Notes under the pieces: generated by a model
Databases searched by the model: none
Told to the model about the DNA's origin: nothing
What the model saw: the letters and a program-made list of their open reading frames with translations, nothing else
Assembly: GCA_003116995.1 (NCBI GenBank)
Contig: BDSL01000027.1
Coordinates: 806,001 to 870,000, forward strand
DNA from: Yamagishiella unicocca
Lineage: Eukaryota > Chlorophyta > Chlorophyceae > Chlamydomonadales > Volvocaceae
Direction: 5' to 3'
DNA length: 64,000 bases
In this document: piece after piece, positions 53,509 to 64,000 of the stretch
Layout of the letters: every line of letters starts with the position of its first letter
Position numbering within the stretch: the first letter of the stretch is position 1
Translations under genes and position numbers: made by a program

Positions 53509-55467
53509 TGTAGGCACCGGACAGGCCGCTAGGGAAGGGCACGGCATGGTTCGCCAGGACAACCGTCCCCAGGTGCCCGTCCTGCACCGCCATCGGCTTC
53601 GCTGGCCAGCGGCCGGCAGCGTCAGCAACGCCACCGGTAGCGGCGTCGTACACGTGAGTGTACTGGCTGTGCAGGTCGGCGGCGTCGGAGGCCGCGGTGT
53701 CAGGGGTTGCTTTGGCGGCGGCGCCGGCGGGCTGATCGTCTTCAGACTCAAGGGTCTCATCCCAAGACCAGGACCAAGACCAGGACCATTTCTGCTTGGG
53801 ACGCGACTCAGAGGACAACGGCTCCGAAGACTCTTCAACCGAGCCGACGCCATCCGCACGCCGATTCGCACCGGGTCCGGCGGCGGCAGTAGCAGCAGCC
53901 CCCGCTGCAGCAGCTGCAGCGCTGGCGGCAGTAGCAGCAGCAGTGGCGGTGTACCACTCGTCCGAGCCTGTCTCCGAGCATGCGGACGTCGTGGATGCTG
54001 ACGCTGGTGATGGCGGTGGCGCCACAGGTCGGTTCGCCCGTACGGCAGCTCGGTGACGGAGGCCCGCCAACTGACTGCGGATGTTCTCACGCGCCTCTGG
54101 CTGCTTGAAGCCGGCGTTGCCCTGAGGCTCCGTCCGCCCGCCACAGCTGGCGTCGGAGGCGTCGTCATCGTCCGCAACGGCCGCCGCCGCCGCCTTGGCT
54201 TGCCGCTGCTGTTTCTCCCAGCTGCGCTGCATTCGGAAATTCCAGTACCAGTCGTGGAAATCCCAGCCGGAAGCTGAGGCGTGGTTGGGGTCAGTCTTGC
54301 CCTCCGCCCGGCCGAGGAGCATCTCGTACGCTTGGGTCAGCGCCATGAACTTCTCGTGGCCATCCTCCGACTTGCATACGTCGGGGTGGTACCTGAAAGC
54401 CGGACACGGCAGGACAGGTTTGGTGACGTTGAGGCATCGGGCTGGATACCGGGATGGTACTGCATATGAGAAACCAAGGATAAAAGCTGGTGGATATGTA
54501 CATGCCTGCAATCAAGCTTGAAACATAAGCGTATTCGTTTTGAGCGCAGAAATGCACCGGAAGCACGGGCGGCGTATCGGCATGCGAACTTGAACGACGG
54601 CAACTCTTCGCGTATACGCGGCCATGAGGGAATTGCGTTACGATAGAGTGATGGGCAGGGAGTTGAGGCAGTAACATGCGGTGAAGTGCGTCACTGGAGT
54701 ATAGCTGTTATCTGCGTTCGACGCAGCTGGACACGTACCGCGTCCTTTCCAAGAACGTGCATGCTACCATCCAATTGCTTCGTGTTCACTAGAAACAATG
54801 CAAATAGCTCCTGCGCCCCAGCCTGGAACGCTCTAGCCATCTGCCCGCCTCACGTGTCTAACACTCTCTAGTCCGTTTGACGACACGAAAGGAATTGGAA
54901 GTGCTCTAAGGCTATAATATGTACATCCACACGGCCCAGCAGGAGACTGATTTAAGCGGGGGATAGAAAACTCGTTGAATTTTTCGATAACGGCCGGCGT
55001 GCGCATGAGAGCCGCCCACGCATACTCACTGCAAAGCCAACTTGCGATATGCCCGCTTGACCTCCTTGACGTCCGCAGCTGCGCTTACTCCAAGAATGCT
55101 GTGCGGATTGACGAACGAAGCGTATACCTACATTACAAAAGCGGCACAAAGACGAAGGCACATCAACTGCGCGCCGGGGTTCGCAGAACGGGTCACAGAG
55201 AGAGGATGCTGGAGGACACATAACCTTGTAGGAATTCAGGTGTCCCATCTGATGCGAGTGCGCGAGAAGCCCGGTAACCGTTCGCCGAAAGCGCGCTAGA
55301 TGCTGACGCAGCCCCACCGTCATCCCTTTATGCGCCGCCTGCATCCTACCCACCCTGACTGTCGCCCTGCTAGCAGAACGTCCAAGATGCGGCTGGCGAG
55401 CGAATGTTGAAGCGCCGCTTGTCGAGGCTGTCCGCCACTGCAGCGCAGCCATGCTCTGCAGCGACAT
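53195..55467 (-). CDS. Organelle-targeted J-domain (DnaJ-like) protein
   Basis: Three exons on the minus strand: 55467-55354, 55127-55030 and 54392-53195, phases consistent, 469 residues. The start ATG at 55467 gives a transit-peptide-like N-terminus (MSLQSMAALQWRTASTSGAS, Ser/Arg/Ala rich). The J domain spans exons 2-3: NPHSILGVSAAADVKEVKRA, YRKLALQ then YHPDVCK with the HPD motif, and FMALTQAYEMLLG. It should stimulate an Hsp70 in plastid or mitochondrion. After a WDFHDWYWNFRMQRSWEKQQ segment the protein is mostly low complexity (Ala, Gln, Glu runs). Two related motifs stand out, ARENIRSQLAGLRHRAAVRA near residue 120 and TRETVSHQLTGLRRKAAIRV at the C-terminus, plus a conserved-looking PMAVQDGHLGTVVLANHAVP. 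The stop TGA overlaps a GTGAGG, so a further exon is possible. There is no Gly/Phe or zinc-finger region, making this a type III (DnaJC) protein. Confidence 0.9.
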
Positions 55468-57090
55468 CGAGGCCGGCCATCGTGTCAGCGGCAGGCACGG
55501 AACTTAACATACAAAGCGCGCACCAAAACACCACCCCATGATACAGCAGAAAACGCTATGAACTGAAGTCAGCTGGGCCAGAGCGACTGGACAACGTGGG
55601 TGCGCACGCCCGGAAGCCCTCGCGCCCATCACAGTCGCCCAGCAACGAGCCTTACCGTCTTCAGTAGGAGCGATAGGCAAAGCTGAAATGAACCTTGCTA
55701 GGAGAATACAAGCGTTGGCAAACAGCTAGGTTCAGAGTAGAAACAGATCGAACGTGACCCTCAGACGAGCCGCTACAATGCACGAGTTCTAACACAGACT
55801 TGTTATGGGAAGATATTGTATAGTATCGGTAGCGGTGACTGCAGGGGTTTGAATAGCCCAGCACTCGTACGACGGAGGCCAAACGGAGACCCGAACACCC
55901 GTTGAACGCTTCAGTTCCGGTTGATTGCATATGAAACTATGATGTAAGCCAGATTAAATGAGGCATACCGGAACGGGTGCGCTAAAATGTGCGTCGCTGC
56001 GTACGATGTGCGTATCCGGTCTGCGATTTGGGGTATGATGCGGCCGAGAAACCTACTTTTTCACAATAATATAACTGAGTTGATGTTTACATGAACCTTC
56101 GAAGACATGCACGGTTATTACAGCTGCTCATCCGTTCATGAGGTTGGTATGTGAAACAGCGTTCCATCGGTGCTATCATCTGTCAGCCTGTGTCGCGCAT
56201 GGAAGATGGGTGTAAACATGTCTCTGATTGCCATTGCAGCATTGCTTCGGGGCGCAGTTGTTCCTCGTTAAGAAAGCCCATCTCGGCCAAAAATGCACAA
56301 GCCTGGACAAAAGCCTGGACGGGACATAATGGTAGTGTGGCTTGTATAGATATGTTGCGTGGCCTGTCCTGTGGCCTAAGCGGGTCAGGTCGAAAAGCGA
56401 CCTTCTCGCCAATATGCGTTGGCCTTGATCGTCTGCCGATTCCCTCGCAGCTTCTGTGCCCGAATCCCATGCCCGAATCCCTGCGGCACCGTCTGCAGCA
56501 ACGGCTGAATTTGGCCGAGGAGGCAAGCGGCCAACTTCCAGAGCGTGTTTTCGTCGGCTGGCCGAAGGACTGCCGTTTGGCAAGCATCAATATGCTCTAA
56601 CAGATTGTATACATAGTTTGCGTGATATGCTTTAAACTTCTTTCGTTATGCTTGCATGTTATGCTCCCGTCGCATATTGCGAAGTCTAGGAGGTACCTTC
56701 CCCCGCAGCCTCCGCAACTGGCTTGGGTGGATGGCCCTTGAGCTTGCAGACGTGTGGTTGCGTAGCGGCCTGGACGTGAAGTGCTGCTGCGGGGTGTGTG
56801 TGTTAGTGCAAACCAGGGACTCGAGGAGGTCATTGGCCTGAGGGGTCCTGGCGCTGCAAAAGACAGAGCCTTTTGGGCTGCCATTTGCTTTAATGGTAAG
56901 AGGGCCGGCTGGGTTACGAGCTGGGTTGCAAGTTTCATACCAGCAATTCAAGACGGACTTCGGAACCCGAACCCATACCCCGTGTTGCACCGTAACTTCG
57001 TGCCCGGGTGTGTCCCCTGACCGTATGGCCCGGTGGCCACCTCCTCAGTGCCGCGATCCGCAATACATGGCTCTGCATGTACCGGCGCGG
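55468..57090. other. Region without a supported gene
   Basis: A minus-strand frame at 56583-56183 includes FVQACAFLAEMGFLNEEQLR, which has helical character but no recognised family. No splice-consistent model was found. The interval at 56000-56130 is AT-rich. Confidence 0.35.
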
Positions 57091-57098
57091 ATTCCCTC

Positions 57099-57505
57099 GA
57101 AGCCCCTCGTAACTTAGCCAGCCGAAGCCCCTCGTAACTATGCCAGCCAAAGCCCCTCGTAACTAAGCCAGCTGACGCCCCTCGTAACTTAGCCAGCCGA
57201 AGCCCCTCGTAACTATGCCAGCCAAAGCCCCTCGTAACTAAGCCAGCTGAAGCCCCTCGTAACTAAGCCAGCTGAAGCCCCTCGTAACTAAGCCAGCTGA
57301 AGCCCCTCGTAACTAAGCCAGCCGAAGCCCCTTGTAACTAAGCCAGCTGAAGCCCCTCGTAACTAAGCCAGCTGAAGCCCCTCGTAACGAAGCCAGTCGA
57401 AGCCCCTCGTAACTAAGCCAGCTGAAGCCCCTCGTAACTAAGCCAGCCGAAGCCCCTCGTAACTAAGCCAGCTGAAGCCCCTCGTAACTAAGCCAGCTGA
57501 AGTCC
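57099..57505. repeat. 25-base minisatellite, about 16 units
   Basis: GAAGCCCCTCGTAACTAAGC plus CAGCT repeated at 25-base spacing with small variants (TTAGCC, TATGCC, CGAAGCC). Confidence 0.92.
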
Positions 57506-59476
57506 GTCGAAGCCGGTTAGCTTGCCGTACGGGGAAATCCCGCCCGCCACGCCGTACTACAGTGTCCCGGGTATGGGACTCTTCAGGGATTTGGGGGAAG
57601 GGAGGGGTTGTCCGTTCGTGTTGCTGAGGCTTACTGCTTATCCTCTTAAAAGGTCTATCTGGAGCCCACTGTAATGAATACTACTACTACAGTGTACCAG
57701 ATGCTAATTGCCAAGAACTACCGGCCTCGCAACCAGACCAATGGCTGGCGAGGTGCGCGTACTCGCTGAACCGGCTGAACCAGGCCTAAGAGGAAGAGCC
57801 CACTATCCCTCTCCCTGGCACTGTATGGAGCGCCGAAACCTAGCAGCAGTCTCCCGCAATGAGGGGGGAAGATCCCTGTCAGCCGGCGGCTTCACTGGAT
57901 CGGTACGTCTAGGCACAACTAGAGTGCAAGCGTGCAACACAGTTGCTAGGCAACGATGATATTGCGCGTTGCCGTATGAAGCATGTCACCAGTACCGTTC
58001 GCAACGCTGTTTTTAACTAGGGGCAGAATTTGAGTTGCAGGCCTTTACGGAGTCGATTTGCGTACCGAGAGACCCTTGTCCACTGCATCCCCTACACCGC
58101 CATCCAGCTACCGCTTGCAGCTCGCGGATGAAGTGGCAGCTGTGTGTTGCTTCTTCTGTTTCATGATGAGACAACGACTTGCGACTTGCGGCCGAAAGCA
58201 AGTGCTTCGGAAAGGTTCGCATGTACAGCGGGCCGGGCGTCGTGCACCAGCGGGATATTGCTATTTACAAACCTCGACAATAAGCAGCTGTCCTGAAAGC
58301 GACGGCGTACAAAGCAAGTGCGGAAACAGTCATCCTGCATGCCTTCGCACACCTCGGGTTTACCTATCCTAGATACGCACCCGAGCAAGAGGTTATCGCT
58401 ACAATTGCAAACAAAAAGGCATTATCGACCCGAACTAATACATCCTCCAAAGTCAGGAGACTGGGGAAAGAAGACGAGGGGCGAGGAGGTGCATGGGCGA
58501 ATGGAGGGGGCCCCCTCCCGAGTCTATTGTGGGTCCTGAAACCTTGGAACTCACGAAGCCAGGACACGCGTACGACCCTGACGTCATGGCCGTGTCCACC
58601 AGCCAACTCACCAAATAACAAGACCAGCAATACAGAAGCCGAACGATCGTACCCTCGGCGTTAATACAATGGGGGCCGTTGCCGCCCCATTAAAGCCTCA
58701 AGTGTCGGCGCTGCCCGTACCTAATGCAATAGGGAGGGAAGGACGGCCCAAACGAAAAACCCACAGATGCATTACACGCGCGCGCAAGCGCACGTTCTCA
58801 AAGCCGCACGCACGAATTCGACGGGAGAGAAAACCGAGGCCACATGCCAATGTATACAGTGCCGTGCGACGGCGCCACAACCCAAGTCCCATACAGAAAA
58901 TCAATCAGCAAGAACCTGCTGCAGTTATCCTCGCCCGCTGGGCCTGACAGGGGTGGCAAGCCCTGCCCGCCAAGCGATCGTCAATGGCAACAGGCGAGAG
59001 CGAGGGCGAGAGAAGAGAGAAGAAAAAAGGGCCCGCACGCGCGCTCCATCCAATAAGAGCTGGCGGTGCGGTGGCTGGTGGGGCCCGATCGAGTTGGTCT
59101 ACAAGACCCAATCCACTATATTAAAACCCAACCACGACACGTCGAAAACAAACCCCAAACGACGAACACAACCGCCCAAGAACCCGCCTCCCTCATGCGC
59201 CCGCTACAATATTCGTCGGCCCTGTCGCTCAACGGCAACCAAGCGGCTCCGAGTTGCAAGACCCCACAGCGGCAACCGAGCAGGCCGCACCCACACATAT
59301 GCGCGCGTGGCGAAGGACGTAACCCCGGCCCCCTCCTCGTGGCGAAGGACGTAACCCCGGCCCCCCTCCTCGTGGAGCCTGATCACGTGTCGTACAGCCT
59401 TACGGTGTTTGTTTCGGACACCTCTCTCTGGTGTTGCACGTCCCCCCTTGTCCCTCCCTTGTCTTGTATGTGCACG
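57506..59476. other. Region without a supported gene
   Basis: Frames on both strands are Arg/Pro/Thr-rich and lack domains. If the coiled-coil gene at 59.7-62.5 kb has a last exon beyond its minisatellite, it would lie here, but none was identified. GGCGAAGGACGTAACCCCGG is tandemly duplicated near 59309-59363. Confidence 0.4.
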
Positions 59477-59750
59477 CATCCCTTCACTCGGCTCCAGGGT
59501 GGCCCGCGTGCATCCCTTCACTCGGCTCCAGGGTGGCCCGCGTGCATCCCTTCACTCGGCTCCAGGGTGGCCCGCGTGCATCCCTTCACTCGGCTCCAGG
59601 GTGGCCCGCGTGCATCCCTTCACTCGGCTCCAGGGTGGCCCGCGTGCATCCCTTCACTCGGCTCCAGGGTGGCCCGCGTGCATCCCTTCACTCGGCTCCA
59701 GGGTGGCCCGCGTGCATCCCTTCACTCGGCTCCAGGGTGGCCCGCGTGCA
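59477..59750. repeat. 34-base minisatellite, eight units
   Basis: CATCCCTTCACTCGGCTCCA followed by GGGTGGCCCGCGTG, repeated eight times at 34-base spacing. It abuts the GTATGC donor-like site at the end of the coiled-coil gene's second exon. Confidence 0.92.
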
Positions 59751-62532
59751 TACCCGAGGCTCCCGGCTGCGGCAGGGGCGGGAACGGCAGGGCCGACCTG
59801 CCACCCGGGCCCCCGGGTCCGCAGCCGCCCATGCCGGTGGATCTGTACGGATCCTGAACGGGCGTCGAGGGGTGACCCCCCGAAGCCATCATCGGCGGCG
59901 GCGGGCCCCCAATGTACTTGGGTCCCGGCGCCGGCGGGCACCCGTAGCTGAGGCCCGGCGGCGGCGCCGCGCTGGGCATGGGCAGTGGCGGCGGCATGCC
60001 CGGCATGCGCCGCCACCGCACCGCACGCGCAGGCGACCCAGCATACCTCACCGGCACCGAGTAAGGGCTGCCGTACGGCGTCATGTACGGCGTCGGGTAC
60101 GGCATAGGCCACGGCAGGCCGTACCCCGACGGCGGCAGCGGCAGCGGCGGGCCGGCGCCGCCGCCCGATCCAGCCCGTGGCCTGCCGGCGTGCGCCCCCG
60201 AGCTTCCGCACATCCCACCGCTGGGGGACTGCTGTTGCTGCTGCGGCGCCTGCTGGTGCTGGTGCTGTTGCGGCTGCGGCTGCGGCTGCTGTCCGCACAC
60301 ATCCATATAGTCCCTGCCGGCGGCCTGCGCCCCGCCTCCTCCTCCGGGAGCTCCAGGGGTGGTGGCACCAGGCGACGAAGCCACCGTCTCGCGATGCACG
60401 GCGCCCGGGGTCTTCACCGGCGTGACGACCTTAGCCACCTCCTCTGAGCCCACGGACCCAGAGCTGGGACCAAAACCCGGCCAGCAGCCCGCCTGCTGCT
60501 GACCGGCTCGTTCCGACGGCCCAGCGGCGGCGGCGGCGGCGCCGCGAGCAGCGCCTACATCCTCCAGCTTATTCTGCGAGTCGCAATCCGCCATCCAGTT
60601 GCCGTACAGCGGCCCGGCGTCGCTGTGGAGCGCACCGCCAGCAGCGGCGGCTGCCGCGGCGGCGGCGTCGTAGTTGCTGTAGGTGAAGCTGCCAAAAGAC
60701 TCGCGTTTGATCACGTGCTGCGGCTGCTGCTGCGCGTCCTGCGGCTGCTGCGGCTGCTGCTGCTGCTGCGCATCTTGCGGCTGCTGCTGCGGCTGCTGCT
60801 CCACGCGTTGCCTATGCGGCTGCTCCATCGCTGGCAGCGCCTTGGGCGGCAGCATCCCTGCGTTCATGTCGTACGCAGCGCCACCGCAGCTCCACTCGTA
60901 GGCCTTATCCCGCAGCGCCCCGGGGTAGGTGGCCGCAACCGAAAAACCCAGAGGATCCCCCCCGGCGGATGGCGCCAGGACTGGGTTGCCGGCGGATGGC
61001 GCCAGGGCTGGGTTGCCGGCGCCTCCGGCGCCGCTTCCACTGCCCGCTGCGGAGCCGGGAGCCGGCTGGGTGCCCACGACCGCGGCGGTGTGCGGCACCA
61101 GCGCAGAGCTGCTGGGGCCCGCCCATGGGCCTGACGGGGCCGGCGGGGCCGAGTCGGGACCGGCCTCCAGGCAGTCGGCTGGCCGCCAGAAGACGCCGGC
61201 GGCGGCGGCGGCGGCGGCGGTGGCGCCGTTGGGGCTGACGGGCACGAAGCCAGGGCCCCTGGGGGTCAGCATGTCGGGCGAGGCAGCTGGCGGCCAGGCG
61301 GTCAAGCGCTGCCCGCGGCGGGGCTGCTGGGGCTGGGGCTGTTGGTTCTGGTGGGCGCGCTGGCGGAGCGCAGCGGGCGACGGCGTTCCCGTACCGATCA
61401 TGGGCACCGTCTGCGGCTGCTGGGGCTCCGGAACCTGCCACCAGCCGGCGGATTCGTCCACCGCGGCGGCGTCCTTGCTGCCCTTCGCGGAAGGATCGGC
61501 GGCGGAAGGCGGGGAGGGCGCCGTGGGCTGTGGCGCCACGTGGACGTGCGGCGGCACGCCGGTCGCCTGGCTGCAGCCCATGCCCTGCGCGATCGAAGCG
61601 CCGGGGGCGGGCTGTCTGGACACGGGCGCCACGCTGACGGACGCGCAGGCGTTGAGGGCCTCAGCGGGGCTGCCCGTCGTGCTGCCGGCTGCCAGCTGCA
61701 TGGTGCAGTCCACGGTGCCAAGCTCGGCCTCAGCGTGCTCGTCCTGGTAGTTTGACAGCAGGATTTCGTCCCAAAAGTCAGCGGCAACTGGCGCCTGGCA
61801 GCCGCTGTCGTGATCGCACGCTATCCCGAGGTTGTCGTTGGGCTGGCCAGGAGCTCGCTGTACAAGGGCGCCGCTGTTGCCAAGTTGCAGCACGGTGGCG
61901 GTGCTGCGCGTGTCCGTCGCGTTGCACGACTTGGATTGCGGCTGATGCCGGTCGGCGGAGGCATTTCCGGGGGAGGCGGGCTCCGCAGTGGTGAACCAGG
62001 AATAGTGATGGTTGCTGCCCAGGTCGCTGCCGCGGGTGGCAGCATGGGCGCCCGGCCCCAAGGCAGGAGCGTCCAGTGCCCTGCGCGAATTACGACGAAG
62101 TTTGTCAAGACGCTGCACATAAGGCTACGCATGCCCAAAATTTTTAACGTTAAAATATACATGACGTACGTGGCCGCTAAGCAAGCCCTCGACAAAGGTA
62201 CGATGTTCCGATGGCACCGCGCCGAGTCGAGATGCCCTACCACAGGTATGCAGGGGAACTTCGCACCTGTTCGCCTCGCTAGCCTGTAAAGGTACGCCGC
62301 CGACGTGGCCATGAAGCTGAGCGCTCAGCATGTCGCCCTGAGCTGCGAGCTCCCCGTGCAGCTTGCGAAGGTCCTCAAGGGCGCTTTGCAGAGCTGACAC
62401 CTCCCCAGCCAAGTTGGCCAAACGTCCTTCCATAGCGTCGATGGCACGTTTCCTGTGCTGCGAAGGCAACACCTCGTCCTCGCCATCGGACCCCGAGCAA
62501 GCAGCTGCTCGCCTGCGTTTCGTCGACTTCAT
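59722..62532 (-). CDS. Gln-rich coiled-coil protein, possible transcriptional regulator
   Basis: Exon 1 62532-62296 and exon 2 62112-59722 on the minus strand join in phase 0, 875 residues as drawn. The N-terminus is basic (MKSTKRRRAAA), then acidic, then a heptad coiled coil (MEGRLANLAGEVSALQSALE, DLRKLHGELAAQGDMLSAQL). A second basic stretch KLRRNSRRALD follows the intron. Near residues 170-190, VAADFWDEILLSNYQDEHAE is an acidic-aromatic segment like an activation domain. The remainder is Gln-, Pro- and Gly-rich with polyGln runs and a Pro/Tyr-rich end (GYGLPWPMPYPTPYMTPYGS). The last residues run into the minisatellite, and G/GTATGC near 59751 is a plausible donor, so the drawn C-terminus (GMHAGHPGAE) is probably intronic. 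No DNA-binding family could be assigned: the basic region does not fit the bZIP consensus. Confidence 0.6.
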
Positions 62533-63045
62533 AGCTCCACTGCCACGCCAGGATTTGCAACGGCAGCCACAGCAGACGCGCCCAACCTCAGGGCCTAGTG
62601 GCTGCTGACGATGTCCAGCAGGCCCGCGTCTGTGCCCAAGCAAGCCTCCAATGGCTACTGCTCCTCTTTAAATCTTCGTGTTTACTTGATGCCAAACGTT
62701 TTTACTCCCGTAGTCGAAGATTGGGTTATGGATTTTGGCAGTTGACGTACGGGTAGGAACTTCTATGCGCGTGGGAAAGTTAGTGCTCCATGCAATCAAC
62801 CTGCATACAGGCCTTTCAAGATGCCATGATGAGTCGCCATTCTTGCCTATCATGGACATGTACGACTGCAAGTTCGTCCAGAAACATCCTATGAGATGCA
62901 TGCTTTTACTTCATTGAGGCTTGCCTAGATCAGCGATGGTAACTAGCGTACTGGATCACTTCTACTAGGGTTGTGAAAGTCTGGGAGCAGCGAACGGCGA
63001 CCTATTCGCTTTCGCGAGCAGCGGGAAACAAGGTCTCTCATCACG
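62533..63045. promoter_or_regulatory. Divergent intergenic region
   Basis: 513 bases between the minus-strand coiled-coil gene and the plus-strand protein disulfide isomerase gene, with lower GC than the genes. It should contain both promoters; no defined element was recognised. Confidence 0.35.
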
Positions 63046-63204
63046 ATGATCACGATCGTAGCGCGATTTAGATGGCCTTCATTGGCAATCCTGCTAGTCT
63101 TCGCCGGCGAAGCTTTGGCACTGTACTCGGAGAGCGAGGCTGTCGTGCAGCTTACTTCGGGCAATTTTGATAGGCTTGTCGTGGAGTCAGATGGCATTGC
63201 CATG
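63046..63204 (+). CDS. Protein disulfide isomerase-like protein, first exon only
   Basis: The exon has 53 codons from the ATG at 63046 to a GTGAGT donor at 63205, phase 0. Residues 1-25 form a secretory signal (MITIVARFRWPSLAILLVFA, then GEALA). The mature start LYSESEAVVQLTSGNFDRLV followed by ESDGIAM matches the beginning of the first thioredoxin domain of P5/PDIA6-type isomerases, where the active-site CGHC would come about 12 residues later. No CGHC-encoding exon was found before the window ends, so the gene is cut by the edge or has a first intron longer than 0.8 kb. Expected role: disulfide formation and isomerisation in the ER lumen. Confidence 0.75.
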
Positions 63205-64000
63205 GTGAGTATTTGCGTCGCTTACGGCTAGGTTGCGCCAACTTGCTTCGAGCTCGTCATCGGGAGGTTGGACTCGGAGCATGCCGTCTGCTTGGTTCAC
63301 CTGTCCTTAGCCAATTTTCCATAAGCATATGCATCTTAGATCACAGCATGCGCACAACTCCACACGATCGGCAGCTCTGCCGCCGTTTGGATACGTCCAT
63401 CTGCAGTCCAATCACCCTAGGCCTGGGTTGCACAGGATGGCTGGGCCCCGCCCCTACTTCACAGCACAATGCCCCACCCCTACCTTACAGCATAAGGCCC
63501 CACACCTGCCTTACAACACACACCTGCACGCCCACAAGTACGTATGGCGGCCCTCGTCGCAACCCCGGACCCATCTGGGTCATTTTTCAGCATCCGCGCC
63601 TCGCTCCCGGTCCGGCCCCCTTCCCCCTTTCCGCTAACCGGGTCTTCTCGCCACCCCCCTTCGAATCCCGCGGGCGGCCGCCATTACTGCCTCGACGACT
63701 GAACCCATCGGCCTCAACTCTCCTTCCCGCGGTCTCAGATTCACGTAAGCCGGGAGCAGCGTAGAAACGTGTGTTTGGGGCCGGGGATTGGGGTCAGGCG
63801 CCCAGCAGCTGGTCGTGTGCACGAATCCCAATCCCAGCAACGGCAGTAGCACAGTAGCGGTGGCAGTAGCACACGGTTGCCGAAATGGGTGGCAGCAGCA
63901 CGGGGTGTGGTGGTGCAAGATCCGGCCTGCACACACAGGGCTTGCCGTACAGCGGCGGAGGGAGGCTGTACGGCGGGTACGGTGGGCATATCTGGGGAGT
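63205..64000. other. Probable first intron of the PDI-like gene
   Basis: Contains short CCTTACAGCA/CCTACTTCACAGCA repeats near 63455-63515 and simple GC-rich sequence. No thioredoxin-domain exon was seen. Confidence 0.4.

Noticed and set aside
59409..60447. Long + strand frames containing repeated HPFTRLQGGPRAS
   Set aside because: Product of the 34-base minisatellite read in frame and of antisense sequence to the coiled-coil gene.
62296..62532. bZIP transcription factor
   Set aside because: There is a heptad coil and nearby basic residues, but the invariant N-x7-R spacing of the bZIP basic region is absent.
1..64000. tRNA or rRNA genes
   Set aside because: No GTTCRANYC T-arm with matching acceptor stem and no rRNA core sequences were noticed on either strand.

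Overview
This is a GC-rich, intron-rich eukaryotic nuclear window that reads as a volvocine or chlamydomonadalean green alga. Reasons: short exons with GTGAGT/GTGCGT/GTGGGT-type donors and CAG acceptors; Ala-, Gly- and Gln-rich low-complexity inserts inside conserved domains; TGTAA polyadenylation signals; a mitochondrial complex I subunit encoded in the nucleus; and an octotricopeptide-RAP protein, a family greatly expanded in these algae. Species was not determined. No operons are expected; genes were built exon by exon and the reading phase was checked across each splice junction.

Layout. 0.3 kb: one exon of a multipass membrane protein (-). 1.5-3.4 kb: ubiquilin-like STI1 protein (-). 3.7-5.8 kb: METTL26/DUF938 methyltransferase (+). 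7.1-7.8 kb: weak glycine-zipper segments (-). 8.4-10.6 kb: a nearly perfect 0.9-kb inverted repeat made from a broken PHD-finger plus PIF1-helicase-like gene. 11.1-15.0 kb: SYLF-domain lipid-binding protein (+). 17.8-27.1 kb: a 16-exon gene (-) whose N-terminus carries two tandem DZIP1-type domains, suggesting a basal-body or cilium protein. 27.7-32.5 kb: a less GC-rich island with no convincing protein gene but about two dozen box C/D-like small RNA units, 19 of them in a near-continuous array. 32.5-32.9 kb: fold-back element. 33.6-35.2 kb: stand-alone CaMKII association domain (-). 35.6-36.8 kb: NUO9/NDUFS3-type complex I subunit (+). 38.3-41.7 kb: START/VASt-like protein with a C-terminal membrane anchor (+). 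43.6-50.5 kb: OPR-RAP organelle RNA protein (-). 53.2-55.5 kb: organelle-targeted J-domain protein (-). 59.7-62.5 kb: Gln-rich coiled-coil protein (-). 63.0 kb: first exon of a protein disulfide isomerase (+) running off the window.

Three things stand out. First, the small-RNA array: each unit has box C and box D held by a short terminal stem, and nearly all share an internal GGG-NTTCCTGA-CCC hairpin that is unusual for guide snoRNAs; in one subfamily box C and box D vary together at the K-turn U-U position. Second, many introns start with a tandem repeat whose unit contains a copy of that intron's own 5' splice site. Third, the PHD-PIF1 element is folded into a palindrome whose junction lies just after the helicase Walker A motif. 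Introns also hold several families of short dispersed repeats.
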